Made by a program: the position numbers and the translations under genes. From Diplosphaera chodatii (lineage: Eukaryota; Chlorophyta; Trebouxiophyceae; Prasiolales; Stichococcaceae), in the NCBI GenBank assembly GCA_032358165.1, contig JAALGY010000001.1, forward strand, positions 2,046,001-2,110,000: 64,000 nt of DNA, written 5' to 3'. The notes beneath the pieces are model-generated. The model worked only from the letters and a program-made list of their open reading frames with translations. It was not told where the DNA came from and made no database searches. The first letter of the stretch is position 1; each line of letters starts with the position of its first letter. Positions 12,166 through 24,122 of the stretch are shown piece after piece.

Positions 12166-14382
12166 ATGCAGCTGCCTATCACAGCCAGATGTACATTCCA
12201 GAGGGGCGACCAGCACCCAGTCGCACGCTGCAGACAGGCGCCACCAGCTGCGCTGCAGCGGTGCCATGCCGCAGTGCAAAGTGCGCGGACCAGCAGCAGC
12301 ACAGACGTGCTGAGGAGACGCAGCCTCGACCGTCGTCCCAGCACCCACAGCACGTCACCACGACAGTGTCGGCAGCACAAGGCCAGCATTGCCACATGCA
12401 GCACAGCAGCGGCCGGCCATGCTGGCGCCATACCCCAGCCTACAGACAGCGAACGTGAGGCGTTGACTCTTTTACATCACGGGGCGGTGTGCTGGGTACC
12501 ATGTGTTGGTCGCACAGCAGCAGAAGCATCCGCGCCACACTAGATCCCGCGATGCCCGATGCATACTGACGAGCTTGCAGACGCCGGTCGCTCCTAAGAT
12601 CTCAAGAACACACCCTCCAATGTTCATGCCATGCAGGCGGCGGCGACACGGTGGCCAAAGTCAGAGGTCTGTGCTTCTACCTGTGGACGCTTGCGCTGTC
12701 AATTCCGCTGTTCGTCATCATGCTGGTCATGGCGCCGTTTGTGATGCTGCGCGACAAAGTCAGGCAAGGAGTCTTGCACATCTTGTTCACATAGCAAAAC
12801 CCGTACCTACCTGCTGTCAATGATGATGATCGTCCATTGTGTGTGATCCCATCTTACTGCAATAGCTGCCACAGTACAGGAGGCTTTGGCAGCATGAGGT
12901 GAACAACGTCTGGGCCCGTGCCAGCACCACGCCATGGTACAGGGTTGAGGTAGGCGCTCTGAGCCATAAGCCCCGAAGCTCCAGATGTGCAATGTTCATA
13001 CGATCATGCCTGCTGCCAGTAGCATCATCCCGTCACTGTACAAATAGCATCGTCCCGTCACTTTACCTGAAGGAGATACGCTGCATATGGTGCCAACCGC
13101 AGATCGAGGGGCAGGAGAACCTCCCAGCGAAGGACGAGGCAGCGGTCTACATCGCCAACCACCAAAGCTTCCTGGTATGGTCCTGCATGGTTGCTGGACA
13201 CTACGCTACGCTGGCAAAGCTTTGACGGTGGTGGCGGCCTCTGCACCAACTGACAACTTGTGCTGCCATCGTGATGGGCCTGATGCTGCCCGGCTGCAGG
13301 ACATCTTCTCGCTGTTCCACCTGGACCGGCCCTTCAAATTCGTGTCGAAGACCAGCAACTTCTACATCCCCATTGTCGGCTGGTCCATGTTCCTGACAGG
13401 TGAGCTCCCTGCTTACTTCCACAGGCGGCTCCAGCAGCATGGGGTTTCGCACTGTCAGCGGCACAGCTTCCGACATAGTGTCTGCATTGTCTGGAGTGCA
13501 CACCACACTGAGCCATGAGGGTGTCTGCTGCAGGGCATGTGATGATCAACCGGATGGACACACGCAGCATGATGCAGTGCCTGCTGCACTGCGGCACCCT
13601 GCTCAAGCAGGCGCGCAGCTTCCTATCGCCTCCTGCTGCCGTGGGATGTCTCGTCTCTGCGGGCCCAACGCGGTTCTCCTGTGGGATGTTCCCATATGTC
13701 AGGGTTCGTATAAACCCTGCTGCTGCAGGGTGCCTCCGTGCTGTTTTTCCCAGAGGGCACCCGGTCAAAAGACGGCAAGATGGCCAGCTTCAAGAAGGTG
13801 CTGCCGCTGACTTCAACGAAGCTGCACCGCTATCTTACTATGTCACCATTTTTGACACCAAACGGGCTTCACCTGCAGTCCTCAGCGGGTCTGTGTGTAG
13901 TAGCTCATACCACTGCGCAGTCGTGAGTCAGGCTTGAGTCAGGGTCTTCTGCCTGCAGGGAGCATTCAGCGTGGCGGTGAAGACGGGCGTGCCGGTGGTG
14001 CCCATCACGCTCGTCGGCACCGGCAAGCTGATGCCCAATGGTCAGGAGTCACGGCTGTACGGCGGCCGCGGCGTGAAGATCGTCGTGCACCCGCGCATCG
14101 AGGTGTGGCCTCAAGAAGTTGCACTTGTGATATGTTCACGTCATGGAGAGGACCAGCTGGATGTTCTGCTGCGGTCATGCTCTGGTCGTCAGAGCTCGCC
14201 CGATGGGTTTGTGTCACACTTAGCGGGCTACACCCTGATGGCATCGAGCACATGCTGTGCTGATCTCACCTGTGTGTGGACTGACCAACTGTTTACACAT
14301 GCAGGGCGAGAATGCGGACGAGATGTGCACAAAGGCACGTGAGGTCATTGCCTCACGGCTGCCACCCAGCGAAGTGGCCTAA
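12166..14382 (+). CDS. LPAT1: 1-acyl-sn-glycerol-3-phosphate acyltransferase, plastid type
   Basis: Transfers an acyl group to lysophosphatidic acid to make phosphatidic acid, here probably in the plastid envelope. The first exon (ATG 12166 to about 12458) encodes an Arg/Ser/Thr/Ala-rich leader typical of transit peptides. Exon 2 (about 12650-12763) carries a hydrophobic helix (LWTLALSIPLFVIMLVMAP). Then come RLWQHEVNNVWARASTT (12880-12952), IEGQENLP...YIANHQSFL (about 13103-13172, the NHxxxxD motif completed by the D of the next exon), FVSKTSNFYIPIVGWSMFL (about 13345-13398), and GASVLFFPEGTRSKDGKM (from 13729), the second catalytic block. These are followed by VPVVPITLVGTGKLMPNG and the last exon ending GENADEMCTKA...SEVA at 14382. 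All joins keep phase. Introns 12764-12879 and 13611-13728 have GC donors. Confidence 0.92.
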
Positions 14383-15374
14383 GCGAGGGCACAGCTGCCT
14401 AGCGGTCTGCCTCTGTGCAGCTGCAGAAATAGCAGGCAGCCTCAGGGCCACTCTGGGGAGACAGTCAGTCAGCTCGGCCCCGTTAAGAGCTGCTGCTGCT
14501 GAGCTCCTACCGATCGCAATGTTGGTTTGTTAGCCCATCCAACTGTTGCAGCAACCAAAGAGAGCGCAGTTCATGGCATACGGTCAATATGCATTGACGC
14601 AGATGATACTTGGTCGGGTCAGCATACAGATCTTGGTTTTGATAGGCAGTCCAGTGATCAGCACACGATCAAGTTTACAGGTGCAGTCAATTTATTGGCA
14701 ACAGCCTGCTTCAATGGCAGTTTGATGGCAGGCTGCACCTGGGACGACCCCTCGAGGTGCATTTGGGAAGGACGCCATGACCCTTTGAGATTACACAGAT
14801 ATATGAAGCTTTAAATCTCAGCGTGTGCCGTCACATTGCTCTGAATGCACGCTGCCATACATGAGGCATTATACGGTAGTGCACCCGCGGGTGATACAGC
14901 TGCCACACAGAGGCGATTGCCGCATGACGGATGTGTGGTCATGTGCAGCAGCCAGCTGTTGCTGGCATGGCTGTCAAGTGGCATTGGCTGCAAGCCTGCT
15001 GCTCCATGCGCCCAGCTGGCACGCAACCTCAGCCTGCTGCCCAGTCCGCTTCAAAACCTGCTGATGGCAGTCCGCTGCTGCAGTCTACAAGATCTACCAG
15101 CGCAGGTTGCTGCACGATGGTCTCAAGAGCTGCAGCACTGCCGAGCTTCCCACAGCGACTGCACACTGCCCTGCCGCCTCTGCTGCTCCACAGCTGCAGC
15201 TGCAGCTGCTTGATGGCCGGAGACCCGCAACCTGACTCCCACCTGTCTGCGTCACATGGCTTCTTGCCCCATGTTCATGCAGCTGGTCATGCTGCCATGC
15301 GCCTTGCTGTGCCAGCTGAGCGGCATGTGCCCCCGTGCGTGTGCGCACATCCCTCCTGCCGCTGCTGAAGCTGC
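14383..15374. other. Intergenic region between convergent genes
   Basis: About 990 bp between the 3' ends of the acyltransferase gene (+) and CHMP1 (-). It should contain both 3' untranslated regions. Open frames occur on both strands, but none shows a recognisable motif. Confidence 0.55.
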
Positions 15375-17384
15375 TCAGCCCCGCCGCAGCTCCGCCACCC
15401 GCTGCGACAGGTCGTCCGCCGCCTGCCCCTGCGCCTGCCGGATGGGCGCGTTGGCGGCGCCCGGCAGTCCCAGGCTGACCTCCAGGCCGTGCTCGTCTGC
15501 AGGGTGTTAAGAATCGTAGGGTTGTAGGGGACAATTGGCGTTTGCAAAAGCGAGACGCGAGTTTGGCCCTACGGCTGTGAAAGGGCATCGCTAGGCCAGG
15601 GGTAAGGGAATGCTCAGTCCGCGCCGTAATCTTTCCCCACTTCCGCGTAAGTACACAAGCAGCCTGGTACTTTGGCAACATCGCCCAACCGCGTCTAAAT
15701 GCTGCAAGACTGATGTCAGGTGCATTGTGGACGTCCGCAAGCATCTGTGCAAAATTTTGCGCGATTGGCAAGCCTGCTGCAGCTGTGTCACCCTGACGAT
15801 CGTTAGCCAAACTCGATTGCTCTTGTTTGCTTGCCAGCCCCCGTCTATATAAAAAACTTTACTTCGGCCCCCTTGTAAGTTGACATAATCCACACCACAA
15901 CCTACAACGCCGCGCTGCGCCGCGTCTGCCATGCTACTGCGCACGCATGCAGCTGTGGCCGTTCTGTTCGGACCGACTGAGGTACACGATAGCGGGCGAC
16001 AGTTTTCACGGATGCTACGCTCTGGCAGTCATTCCGGAATTTTGAGCCTCTTAACTCGGTCCGGTGAACACATGAGTTTGTCCCCCCCTGTAGGGGGGGG
16101 CCAAACTAAAAGGCTGAGGTCATACCCCTTCAGTGGTGCTTGGGGACCACAGTCACGCTGTCCAGGACCCGTCCGAGCACCGCGCCAAAGGCAGGCAGCT
16201 GTGGGTAGCATCCTCACCAAAACACCAGGCTGCAAAGCAAGACTGACCGACGGTTCACCTGCGACTTGCTGCAGCAGGTCGTTGACGTCCTCCTCGGGCG
16301 TGGACAGCGCCGCCTGGTTGTGCATCGCCTGCTCCACCACACCCTGCGGGACGCACACGAAGTGCCTATTGCATGATGCTCCGGATCACCGCCTCCAGCT
16401 GCTGTCTTGCGATGCCTGGGCCACCATCATAGCCAACAAGATGTGTTGAGAACATGGCGCTGTGTCTGTGAGTTTTGACAAATGGCCTCCAGCTCACCGT
16501 CTGCACGTCCAGGGTCTCGAACTGGCTCTCGAACTTGTCCATCGTCTCCGCCATCTTCTCAAGGTTGTTGCCGGCCAGCGCCACGTCCAGGCTCTTGACG
16601 ATGCCCACCATGCTCGCGTTGACCTGCGGACAGGGGCAGGTGTGCCGCTGGATCGGCCAAAGCACCTTCTGCTAGCTGCTGCTGTCGTCCCATGCAACAT
16701 CAGGCCTCTTGAAGTGTCCGCCTGGTGGTGGTTGTTAGCAGAAGTATTCGGCGCGGGCTGGCCGGGAGCATCCTGTATGCATCATATTCTGGCCAGTTGC
16801 TGTGCTGGCCTGAATGTACCTGCCGCACCATGGCAGCAACCGTGTGCCCCACCTGGTTCATCTTGCACTGGGTGTCGAGCCGAGACGAAACCGCGTCTAA
16901 CCGTGAGGCGAGCCGCAGGTAGTTGAGCGCCTCGCTCTTCTTCCTGATTGCATTCTGTGCATACACCTGCGCAACAGCATACAGCACTGCTGCGGCAAGT
17001 GCAGTGTCTCTTCAATGCACTAGTGCGTTTGTGCACCGGTGCACTGACTCAGGCGGCTCGCCGCACGCAGCGGCGCAACTGCAGGCTGCCAGCATCGCAT
17101 GTCTGGCACCTTGGCGATGTCGATGTTGCCCTTCTCGATCGCCGCCTTCACACGCAGCTTCTCCGACTGCACCGTGCACAGAGCTCCTTGCGGGCAGTTG
17201 CACTGCCTCTTCAGGTCTGCAGCTGTTGGAGGGCAAACGGGGCCCAATAGGCAGCGTCGCGGTTGCGCACCTTTTCGTCCTTTTCCGCCTTCTTTGACGC
17301 CTTGTTCAGCTGCTTGCTGGTGAACTTGAGGTTGAACACTTGGTCCATCATTTGCCGCTCCGCACGGGCCTTCATGAAGCCCAT
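15375..17384 (-). CDS. CHMP1: ESCRT-III subunit CHMP1 (DID2-like)
   Basis: A small charged multivesicular body protein that assembles on endosomal membranes and recruits Vps4 for membrane scission. Exons on the minus strand, all joined in phase, encode: MMDQVFNLKFTSKQLNKASK (first exon), SEKLRVKAAIEKGNIDIAK (about 17175-17115), VYAQNAIRKKSEALNYLRLA (about 16970-16800), VNASMVGIVKSLDVALAGNN (about 16625-16500), GVVEQAMHNQAALSTPEEDV (about 16345-16259), and a C-terminal exon 15496-15375 ending LSQRVAELRRG. The last exon is the MIT-interacting motif helix (LxxRLxxLR form) that binds Vps4. Length and order match the family (about 200 residues). The start is uncertain: in-frame ATGs exist at 17384 and at about 17351/17348, and the latter fits homologues best. 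The penultimate intron (15497-16258) is unusually long. Confidence 0.92.
16075..16107. repeat. GC hairpin inside the long CHMP1 intron
   Basis: AGTTTG plus a run of seven C, a short TGTA loop, a run of G, then CAAACT. The arms pair almost fully. It lies in the 762-bp intron 15497-16258, which is several times longer than other introns of the gene and less GC-rich. This could be a remnant of an inserted element, but no terminal repeats or target duplication were found. Confidence 0.75.
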
Positions 17385-17447
17385 GGCGGCGGCGCTTCCG
17401 GCCAAATGGCACGCCTTTGATGTGGCGCAGCCCGGCGCCTCACGCAC

Positions 17448-18234
17448 CCTGCGACCGCTTCTGTGAGGCAGCGATCGCAGTCTGTTTGCCTGTACAGTCC
17501 CTTGGCTCCACGCTCTGCAAGCTGCTGCCCTTAGTTCTGCTGTCGATGTTGAAGATCCTGCGACACCAACGGTGGGTTCCTCCTCCTGGGCAACGACCGG
17601 TCAAGGTGAATTGAAGCTGAATGAGGATGTGGCAGGTTTTGTCTCAGCTTGCCGCAGAGCGGGTCTGCCTCTCGTTACGCAGAAGCTGAGGAGGATCTGA
17701 GGGAGAGCAAGCGGATTCTGGCTGAGACAGCAGATCAATCTTGCACTGCACCGAGCGTTGCAGCTCAGGTGTGGAAGCAACTGACACCGAAAGTGGCTTG
17801 GAAACGTCTGAATGCCTCTTGTGTATGACAGCAGTCGAGCAGTGACTCTGTCTTTCGTTGGGCCACCCTGTAACAGCTAATTTGCTGAGCACCTGATTTC
17901 ATATTTGTGGCATGCCATGAATGCAATGCATAATGGGTGGAAGAACTGACTGCAATCAGAAAGAAGTCACGAACCCAAGGCGTGCCCAGCACTGTGGGCT
18001 GTTGTGCGCACACAGCAACTTCACACGCCACTGCAAAACTAGCGTCTGCATCACAAATGCACATGGCGCATGCCGACCGTCATTGCCCTGGCAGCAGCCG
18101 CACCCATCCGCATCAGAATGCATCATCCAGCAGCAGATGCGCCTCGACAGCTGCAGCTGAGCCTGCTCGACCACCGTCTTGCTGCTGCTGCCGCTAACTG
18201 TGCCTTTCCAGGTCTGCGGTCAAGCAGCCACTCC
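17448..18234. other. Intergenic region between CHMP1 and PP2C
   Basis: Both neighbours are on the minus strand, so this stretch contains the CHMP1 promoter and the PP2C 3' untranslated region. No supported gene was seen. Confidence 0.55.
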
Positions 18235-21200
18235 TCAAGCTCCCGGTTCCCCATCCTCGTCAAACACGGCGGGGCTGGGCACGGCGGGCAGCGGCACGGG
18301 CGGCGGCGGCACCACTGCCCGCTGCAGGGCCGCCATCTTCTCGGCGGTGCCCTTGAGCAGCACCACCATCGCCGACATGTTGTCGCAGCCTGCGCAGGGA
18401 AGAGCACATGTCCTGCCAGGCGAGAGGGGTCCACAGGGCTCGACACCCGGCAGCATGGGGGCGTTTTCTAATATGCTGCTGCACGCCACAGGTATGTGCA
18501 CATAGTGGCGACATCTGCGGGGGGCTGGGACACTGGTCTTGGGTAAGGGTTTAGGGTGTACAGCAGCACACGCACCTCGGCCGCAGCCATTGGTGTTGGG
18601 CGCGAGGCAGGCATCGCACAGCTCCTCGCAGATCTTGCGGGGTGCCATGCCCCGCTGCAGCCGGGCCCGCACGAAGTCCACCGCCTGCACACACGTACGA
18701 TACGTCCATAAAGCGGGAAGACGGGGGTGACAAGCACGCAGTAAGGCCCAGACCACGAGGTCGCGTCCTGTTGATGGACATGACACTTCTGGTCACAACA
18801 CAGTTGCCGGGTCTCCCATGCCGACCTGATCAGCACCTGCGACTCTGCCTGGTTCTGTGGGCAGTGCATACAAACGGGCACCTGCTGGTTGGTGAGCACG
18901 TCCCAGATGCCGTCGCAGGCCAGCAGCAGGAACTCGTCGCCCTCCTGCAGCGCCAGCCGCCGCACCTGCAGTGCAGAGCGGACAGCATCTCGAGCAGAGC
19001 TGCAACAAGGGTGCATGCGGTACGGTACGCAGCACAACTGTGGCGCCTCCTTTCAGAACTGCGTCATTTTCAGCTACGCCGAGAGGTTGCGCCAGTGGAT
19101 ATGCGCCGATGAACATGCAAGGTGCGCATATGCCGGTCCTGCTGCATGAGGGTTTTGGGCCGCACCTCAGGCACAGCAGTCACGATCTGCTCCGCGGCTT
19201 CAAGGTCGACGGACTGCTTGTACTCCATGTCGCCCAGCGCGCGGCTCAGGTTTAGGCTGCCGTTGACCCGCCCGTCCGTCACAAAGCCGCCCGCCTGCAG
19301 AGCGGTCGGGGGAATGGCTGTGTGAGGTGTTGTGAGGCGCACAGTCTCTGCTCATCATATCCGCTTTGAAGCTGCTCCGCTGGCTCTGCAGTGCCTGCAG
19401 ATGTGTCGGGCAGTCCTCAGCCTGATAGTTCCAAAAAGCAGCAGAGGCCGGTAGTGGCGTGAACGGTGGACAAGTGGAGAGCATCTGTTGAACCCTGCTG
19501 CACCTTGAGGATGCGGTCATGCTCCGCCTCGTCATTCGGCTTGTGGTCCACCGTCATCGCGACGGCGCGGCCCCCACGGCACATCACGCACCGGCTGTCG
19601 CCCGCATTGGCCACCTGACACACCAACAGCAAACGGTTGGCCTCTTTAAACTGATGAGACTGCGAATCTATTCAACTTTGGATAGCTTTAAGTTCCCTTC
19701 CTGGCATGCCTGCGGTTCAAAAGCTGAAGTCCGGTTGCAGAGTCTCGCACTGAGGTCCTCGTCTGAGTCTTAAACCCTAACTCACCGTGAGCACGCCCTC
19801 GCTGACGAGCGCGGCCACCGCGGTGCAGCCCGCCATGGGGCCCGTCCACTTCTCGGACGCCGGCGGCGGCGCTCCCCCCCTGCCGCGCGGCGCGTCGTCC
19901 CCGCTGCTGCCGCTGCTGCTGCTGCTGCTGTCCACGTCGGCGTCGTTGCCGTTGCCCTCCGGCGAGGCGCCCGCTGCATGGCCAGAGAGGCGCGCGGTCA
20001 GCGCATCGAAGCCACGCAAGTTCTGTCAGAGCTGCTGCTGCTACTCCCCGTTGCAACTGCAAGCCGCTGTACAGAGTGACTAAGTACTGCTGCGAGGCCT
20101 TGCAAGCCCGGGCTCAGAGCAGACCCATTCAGAACTACAGCCGCAGAATGGCAAACATATGATGAAGAGCCACAGGTCTGTGAACCTGTACTCAGATGTA
20201 CCTTGCGCCGATTCTGGGATGCCGTTGGCGGCGGCGGCGGCCTCCGGCTGTGCGGCCGACGCCGCAGCAGGCCGCCCGGCCTCCTCCTGGTCCGACACAT
20301 CCATCGCGCCCGCCAGCTCCCGCTTGCGCTTCCCGTTGCGCCCCGACGGCGAGTCCCCGCTGTCTGCGGTGCGCAGGAGCAGGGTCGCATTCGGGCACGG
20401 TCCCTTCACAATGGAAACTATTCCGTGTCATGGTTCGGACGTGCACGCGGGTGACTAGGGCAGCTGTCCAGTTAAGAGAGGTACTGCGCAGTGGCCCTGG
20501 AAGCGGCTGGCAGCTGCACCGCCCCTCGAGCTCAGCGCACCTGCTTGGGGCGAGGCGGGCGGGCTGTCGCCCTGCTCAGACGCCTCCGCCGAGCTGTTCT
20601 CCATGCTGGCCTCCTGCGACTCGGCTGCAGCCTTTGCCACCTGCGGAAATTTGCTGATCAGATCAGCGAACACATGGCAGCACCATGTGGACCATCAATG
20701 TGCTGAGGCCACGGCCCATGAAACCTGAATGCGCACAGTGAATGGGGCCTGACTGCTGCCACAGCGACTGGAACAACCCTACATCCCTCAAACCCTGAAC
20801 CCACCGCTGCAGCGACGTCGGCCGTCAGCGCGTTGTCCAGCTCCACCAGCTCCGCCGGCACCGGCTCCTCCTCGTCTGTGCTGTCGGCGCCCCGCGGCCC
20901 GGTGCCGCCTGCTTTGGGGTGCAAGATCCAGGTGGTGACCAGTCCAAATGGCGAACACCTGAGGTCAGCTGCGCTGCGGTGCAACATCCAGATGGTGAAC
21001 AGTCCCCAAAAGGCGAACACCAGAGGTGAGCTGCAGTGCGGTGCACTCCACCAGCCATGCAGCCTGGTTGCTGTACACGCTGTGGCCTCCGCACCCGGGG
21101 GTGAACCACGCATAAGATCGTGCGATCGCATGATCTCGGTGGCTGGCCTGCACCTGCAGGCCTGCACCTGCTGGCCTGCAAAACCCTAAACCCCACACGT

Positions 21201-22432
21201 TGTTGACGGCGTACCTCGTCGCGCGGAGCGCTTGACGCGGTCGGAGCGCGCCCGCGCCTGGTCCAGGGCCGCCAGCTGCACCCGCAGGGCCTCCGGCAGA
21301 TCGGCCGCGTCCACCATGAGCGGCTGCCTGTCGAGTGCCAAGCAGAGCTGGCCGTCAGGCTGGGAGCCTTCAGTGATCGTTGTGGTGTGCAGCTGCCGGT
21401 GTACACCTGTGAGCAGCATGTGGACACCGTGCAGCACCTTGGGTTTATAGATGTGGTCCAGAAGTGCTCACCCTGAGTCGGTGGGCGAGTTGTCGCCCGC
21501 TAGGCCCTCCAGCTCGGGGCGCGCCTCATCGCGCATGAGCAGCTCGTCCATACGCAGGTAGACCTGCACCATGCACGCCACCATGTGGTGTTGGCATGTA
21601 CGGCTCCAGGAGCCGGGTCACAAGCACAGCTCCACTGCGTGCGGTGTACATCCTGGTTGCGCGATGTAGCACCAGGATTACCTGCACCAGAGCCTTCTGC
21701 AGATCGTGCCTCGACCACCCCTCGGTCTGTACCAGCTCCTTCGCCTGTTGCACACAGGGTGAGAGCTCCTGAGCGAGCCTGCAGAGGAGTGCCACAGCTA
21801 CACCACAGCACCACAGCACACTGCTACATCACACTGCTGTACGATGTAGCCTGCAAGCTAATGGTCACACTGCTGGTCGCTGTTAGCCCTGCATCATGAC
21901 CCACCATTTTCAGCGCGACGAACTTGGCGACCTCCTTCCCGCCGTGCCCGTCAAATACGGCGAAGAAGCCGGTCTTGCCGTCGTTGCCCACGTCCAGCGA
22001 CATCGCGTGCGCATCCTCCTGCGCAGTGCAGCAGCTTGCGCGGTACAGCTGCTGCTGTTGCTGTACAGCTCAAGCTGCAAGACCAGAAGGTACCCAAAGC
22101 CCAGCAGCAGTGCACCGCATGCCAAAGTGTCGGATCGTGCAGGGGCACGTTTCGTGGCTACAAGCGTGGAGACCGAGGAGCCGCACACTCGCTCACCATT
22201 TCGGTCCGCCAGCCCTGCATCGCTGAGACGCCATACTTGAACTGCTCGCTCTCACCTTCCTCCGACTCCTGCAGTGGGCAGAATTGACACGCCACATCGG
22301 CAACAAGCTGGTGGTCAAGCAGCAAACCAACATCAGTGACATTGAGCAGAATGTGCCACCACCCACGCAAGCCCGTGCACTTGTGAGCGTGGGCACCTTC
22401 TCGGTGATAGGTTTGCTCAGGTATGCGCCCAT
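18235..22432 (-). CDS. PP2C-family Ser/Thr phosphatase, PPM1G-like
   Basis: A metal-dependent protein phosphatase. On the minus strand it begins [12 protein letters not shown] (22432), followed by [20 protein letters not shown] (about 22265-22200) and [13 protein letters not shown]...[15 protein letters not shown] (about 22020-21905). Further exons carry [17 protein letters not shown] and [13 protein letters not shown]. Acidic and Ser/Ala-rich insert exons follow (about 21350-19790, including a serine run). The catalytic core resumes with [29 protein letters not shown] (about 19615), [18 protein letters not shown] (about 19280), [16 protein letters not shown] (about 18925), [13 protein letters not shown] and [14 protein letters not shown] (about 18385). 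All metal-binding Asp motifs (ED, DGHGG, DG, DN) are present. The split catalytic domain with a long acidic insertion is the PPM1G arrangement; PPM1G acts in the nucleus in animals. The insert exon joins near 21350-21180 are less certain. Confidence 0.9.
20921..21042. repeat. Two-copy 60-bp tandem repeat in a PP2C intron
   Basis: The units starting at 20921 and 20981 share GCAA.ATCCAG.TGGTGA.CAGTCC and a following GGCGAACACC block. It falls between exons of the phosphatase insert region. Confidence 0.75.
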
Positions 22433-24122
22433 TGCGCCAGTTGGGCGGCAGGTACGGGCAGCGGCTGCGGCGTCAGCTCGTCAGCGCATGCCACAGGCTA
22501 CCGCCTGCACCTGTGGATGCAGCAAGTTACTGAGTTGGCCAGCTGGCAGGTGTCCAGCACAAACAGCCATGGATCACCTCTGGCGACAAGCCTCTGACAA
22601 ACGGCCTGGAAACAGTGTAGCAGTGCTGCACTCGCACACTGCTGGCTGCTAGACTGTCATACGGACCGAGTGCTATGCTTGCGACCTGCATGCAGCCCGC
22701 TCGGCGTGCCTCGCAGCACAACATCCGCTGAGTAAGTTGGCCAGCTGGAGGGTGAGACTGCGGCGGAAGAGGCGTCTGACTGCTGCAAGGATGTGATGTG
22801 TGGCTCGAGTGCTGCTTAGGTATGCTGCCAGAAGGATGACAGCGCCCCCACAGCCGGGGTGGCCCACATCAGCAACAAAGAGACGCATGGCCTAATGACC
22901 TCCAATGAGACGAGCCCCGACGCCCACGGGACCCTCATTCGCCACACAGCAGTCCACATGCATGCTCAGACACCATATCCCGCCACGTTGTGGTACACAT
23001 CGCTCCGGCTGCTGACCCGTGTGGCTCAGGTGTTGGCGGGAGGCAACCCCACCGCGAAGGGCAGCAGGCAAGTACAGCACCATTTGGAACCACGTGTCAC
23101 CTGTGAGTCTCCTCAGCTATGTTCGGGCGGTGCGTGTTGAGTAACATCAGCCGTCCTACACGCTTCCTGGCTGTCTGCGAAGCTCTCTGCTGACTGTGAA
23201 CGGTGCCGAGCCGCAAGCCGCAACGCCGGGCACTGCGTCGTGGTGCCTACAAGTATGAGCACAGTGCTTTGCGTCCTCGAGGTCAAACGGCGCATACATG
23301 CGTGAAGACGCGGTCTGGCGGTGCGATCACTCCCTTCACCCGCCACGTGCAGAATTGTGATTGTGGGATGACCAAATGCTGCAGCCTACCCGCCCTGTAG
23401 TACAGGTGCCCTGGGTGCTCGGCGTGTGAGAGCTGGCAGCTGGTACAACAGGGACAAGCGCACATACGTAGTTGAAGCTGACAGGTGGGCTGGCCCCGTG
23501 GCAACATGCCCACGCGAATGCATATGGAGTTGATCATGGGTTGGCACTGATGAGGTTGCAAGCAATCACCGCCCATCCCAACGGCACTGGTATCAGGCTC
23601 AGCTGCATTCGCACTGTTGCCGTTGATAGCTTCCTGCAACAGTCATCTGACAGTCTAAGCCAAGCATGTTCAATACCTCTGAACAGTGCTGTCGAGCAAT
23701 CAACATCCCCGGGCAATTGCAATGAGAACGTAAAAAGCTCATGAACCCACACCAGGTTCACGATGTGAATGTGCATACGTAGGGCAGCACGATGCTGCCC
23801 AAGAAAGCACAGCTTGATCGATAATTTCGTCATTGTGCTGCATCGCGGCAATGCAAACCCACCAAGGATAGTGGAAGGGCATGACCGCTGCAGCCTGAGG
23901 GAGACACGCTGGTGCTGAGGATAAAGACTAGACGAATACTGGTGCCTGAAGCAGGCATCACTGAACAGCTGATCTGAAGAAGAGTTCCAGCGGCTGCTCC
24001 TGACAGCCAACATGCTGCCAGGCAGCAGCCGCTCCGACTGAGATGTGCCTCTGAGTGTCTGCTGATCTGCTGTGGCGGGCAGTCACAGCCCCGCCGGACG
24101 AGCGGTGTCACAGCACCGCCGC
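22433..24122. other. 1.7-kb region without a supported gene
   Basis: Lies between the PP2C start and the hydrolase 3' end, both on the minus strand. A 14-bp phrase (GTTGGCCAGCTGG with variation) appears near 22535 and again near 22737, a local duplication. A 480-nt open frame at 23534-24013 (-) shows no recognisable motif and no splice or start context. I see no supported gene. Confidence 0.5.

Noticed and set aside
15094..15810. 238-residue open frame (-) over the CHMP1 3' end
   Set aside because: Out of frame with the well-supported last CHMP1 exon, and low complexity.
23534..24013. 159-residue open frame (-) in the 1.7-kb gap
   Set aside because: No recognisable motif, ordinary composition for chance in this AT-richer stretch, and no splice partners.
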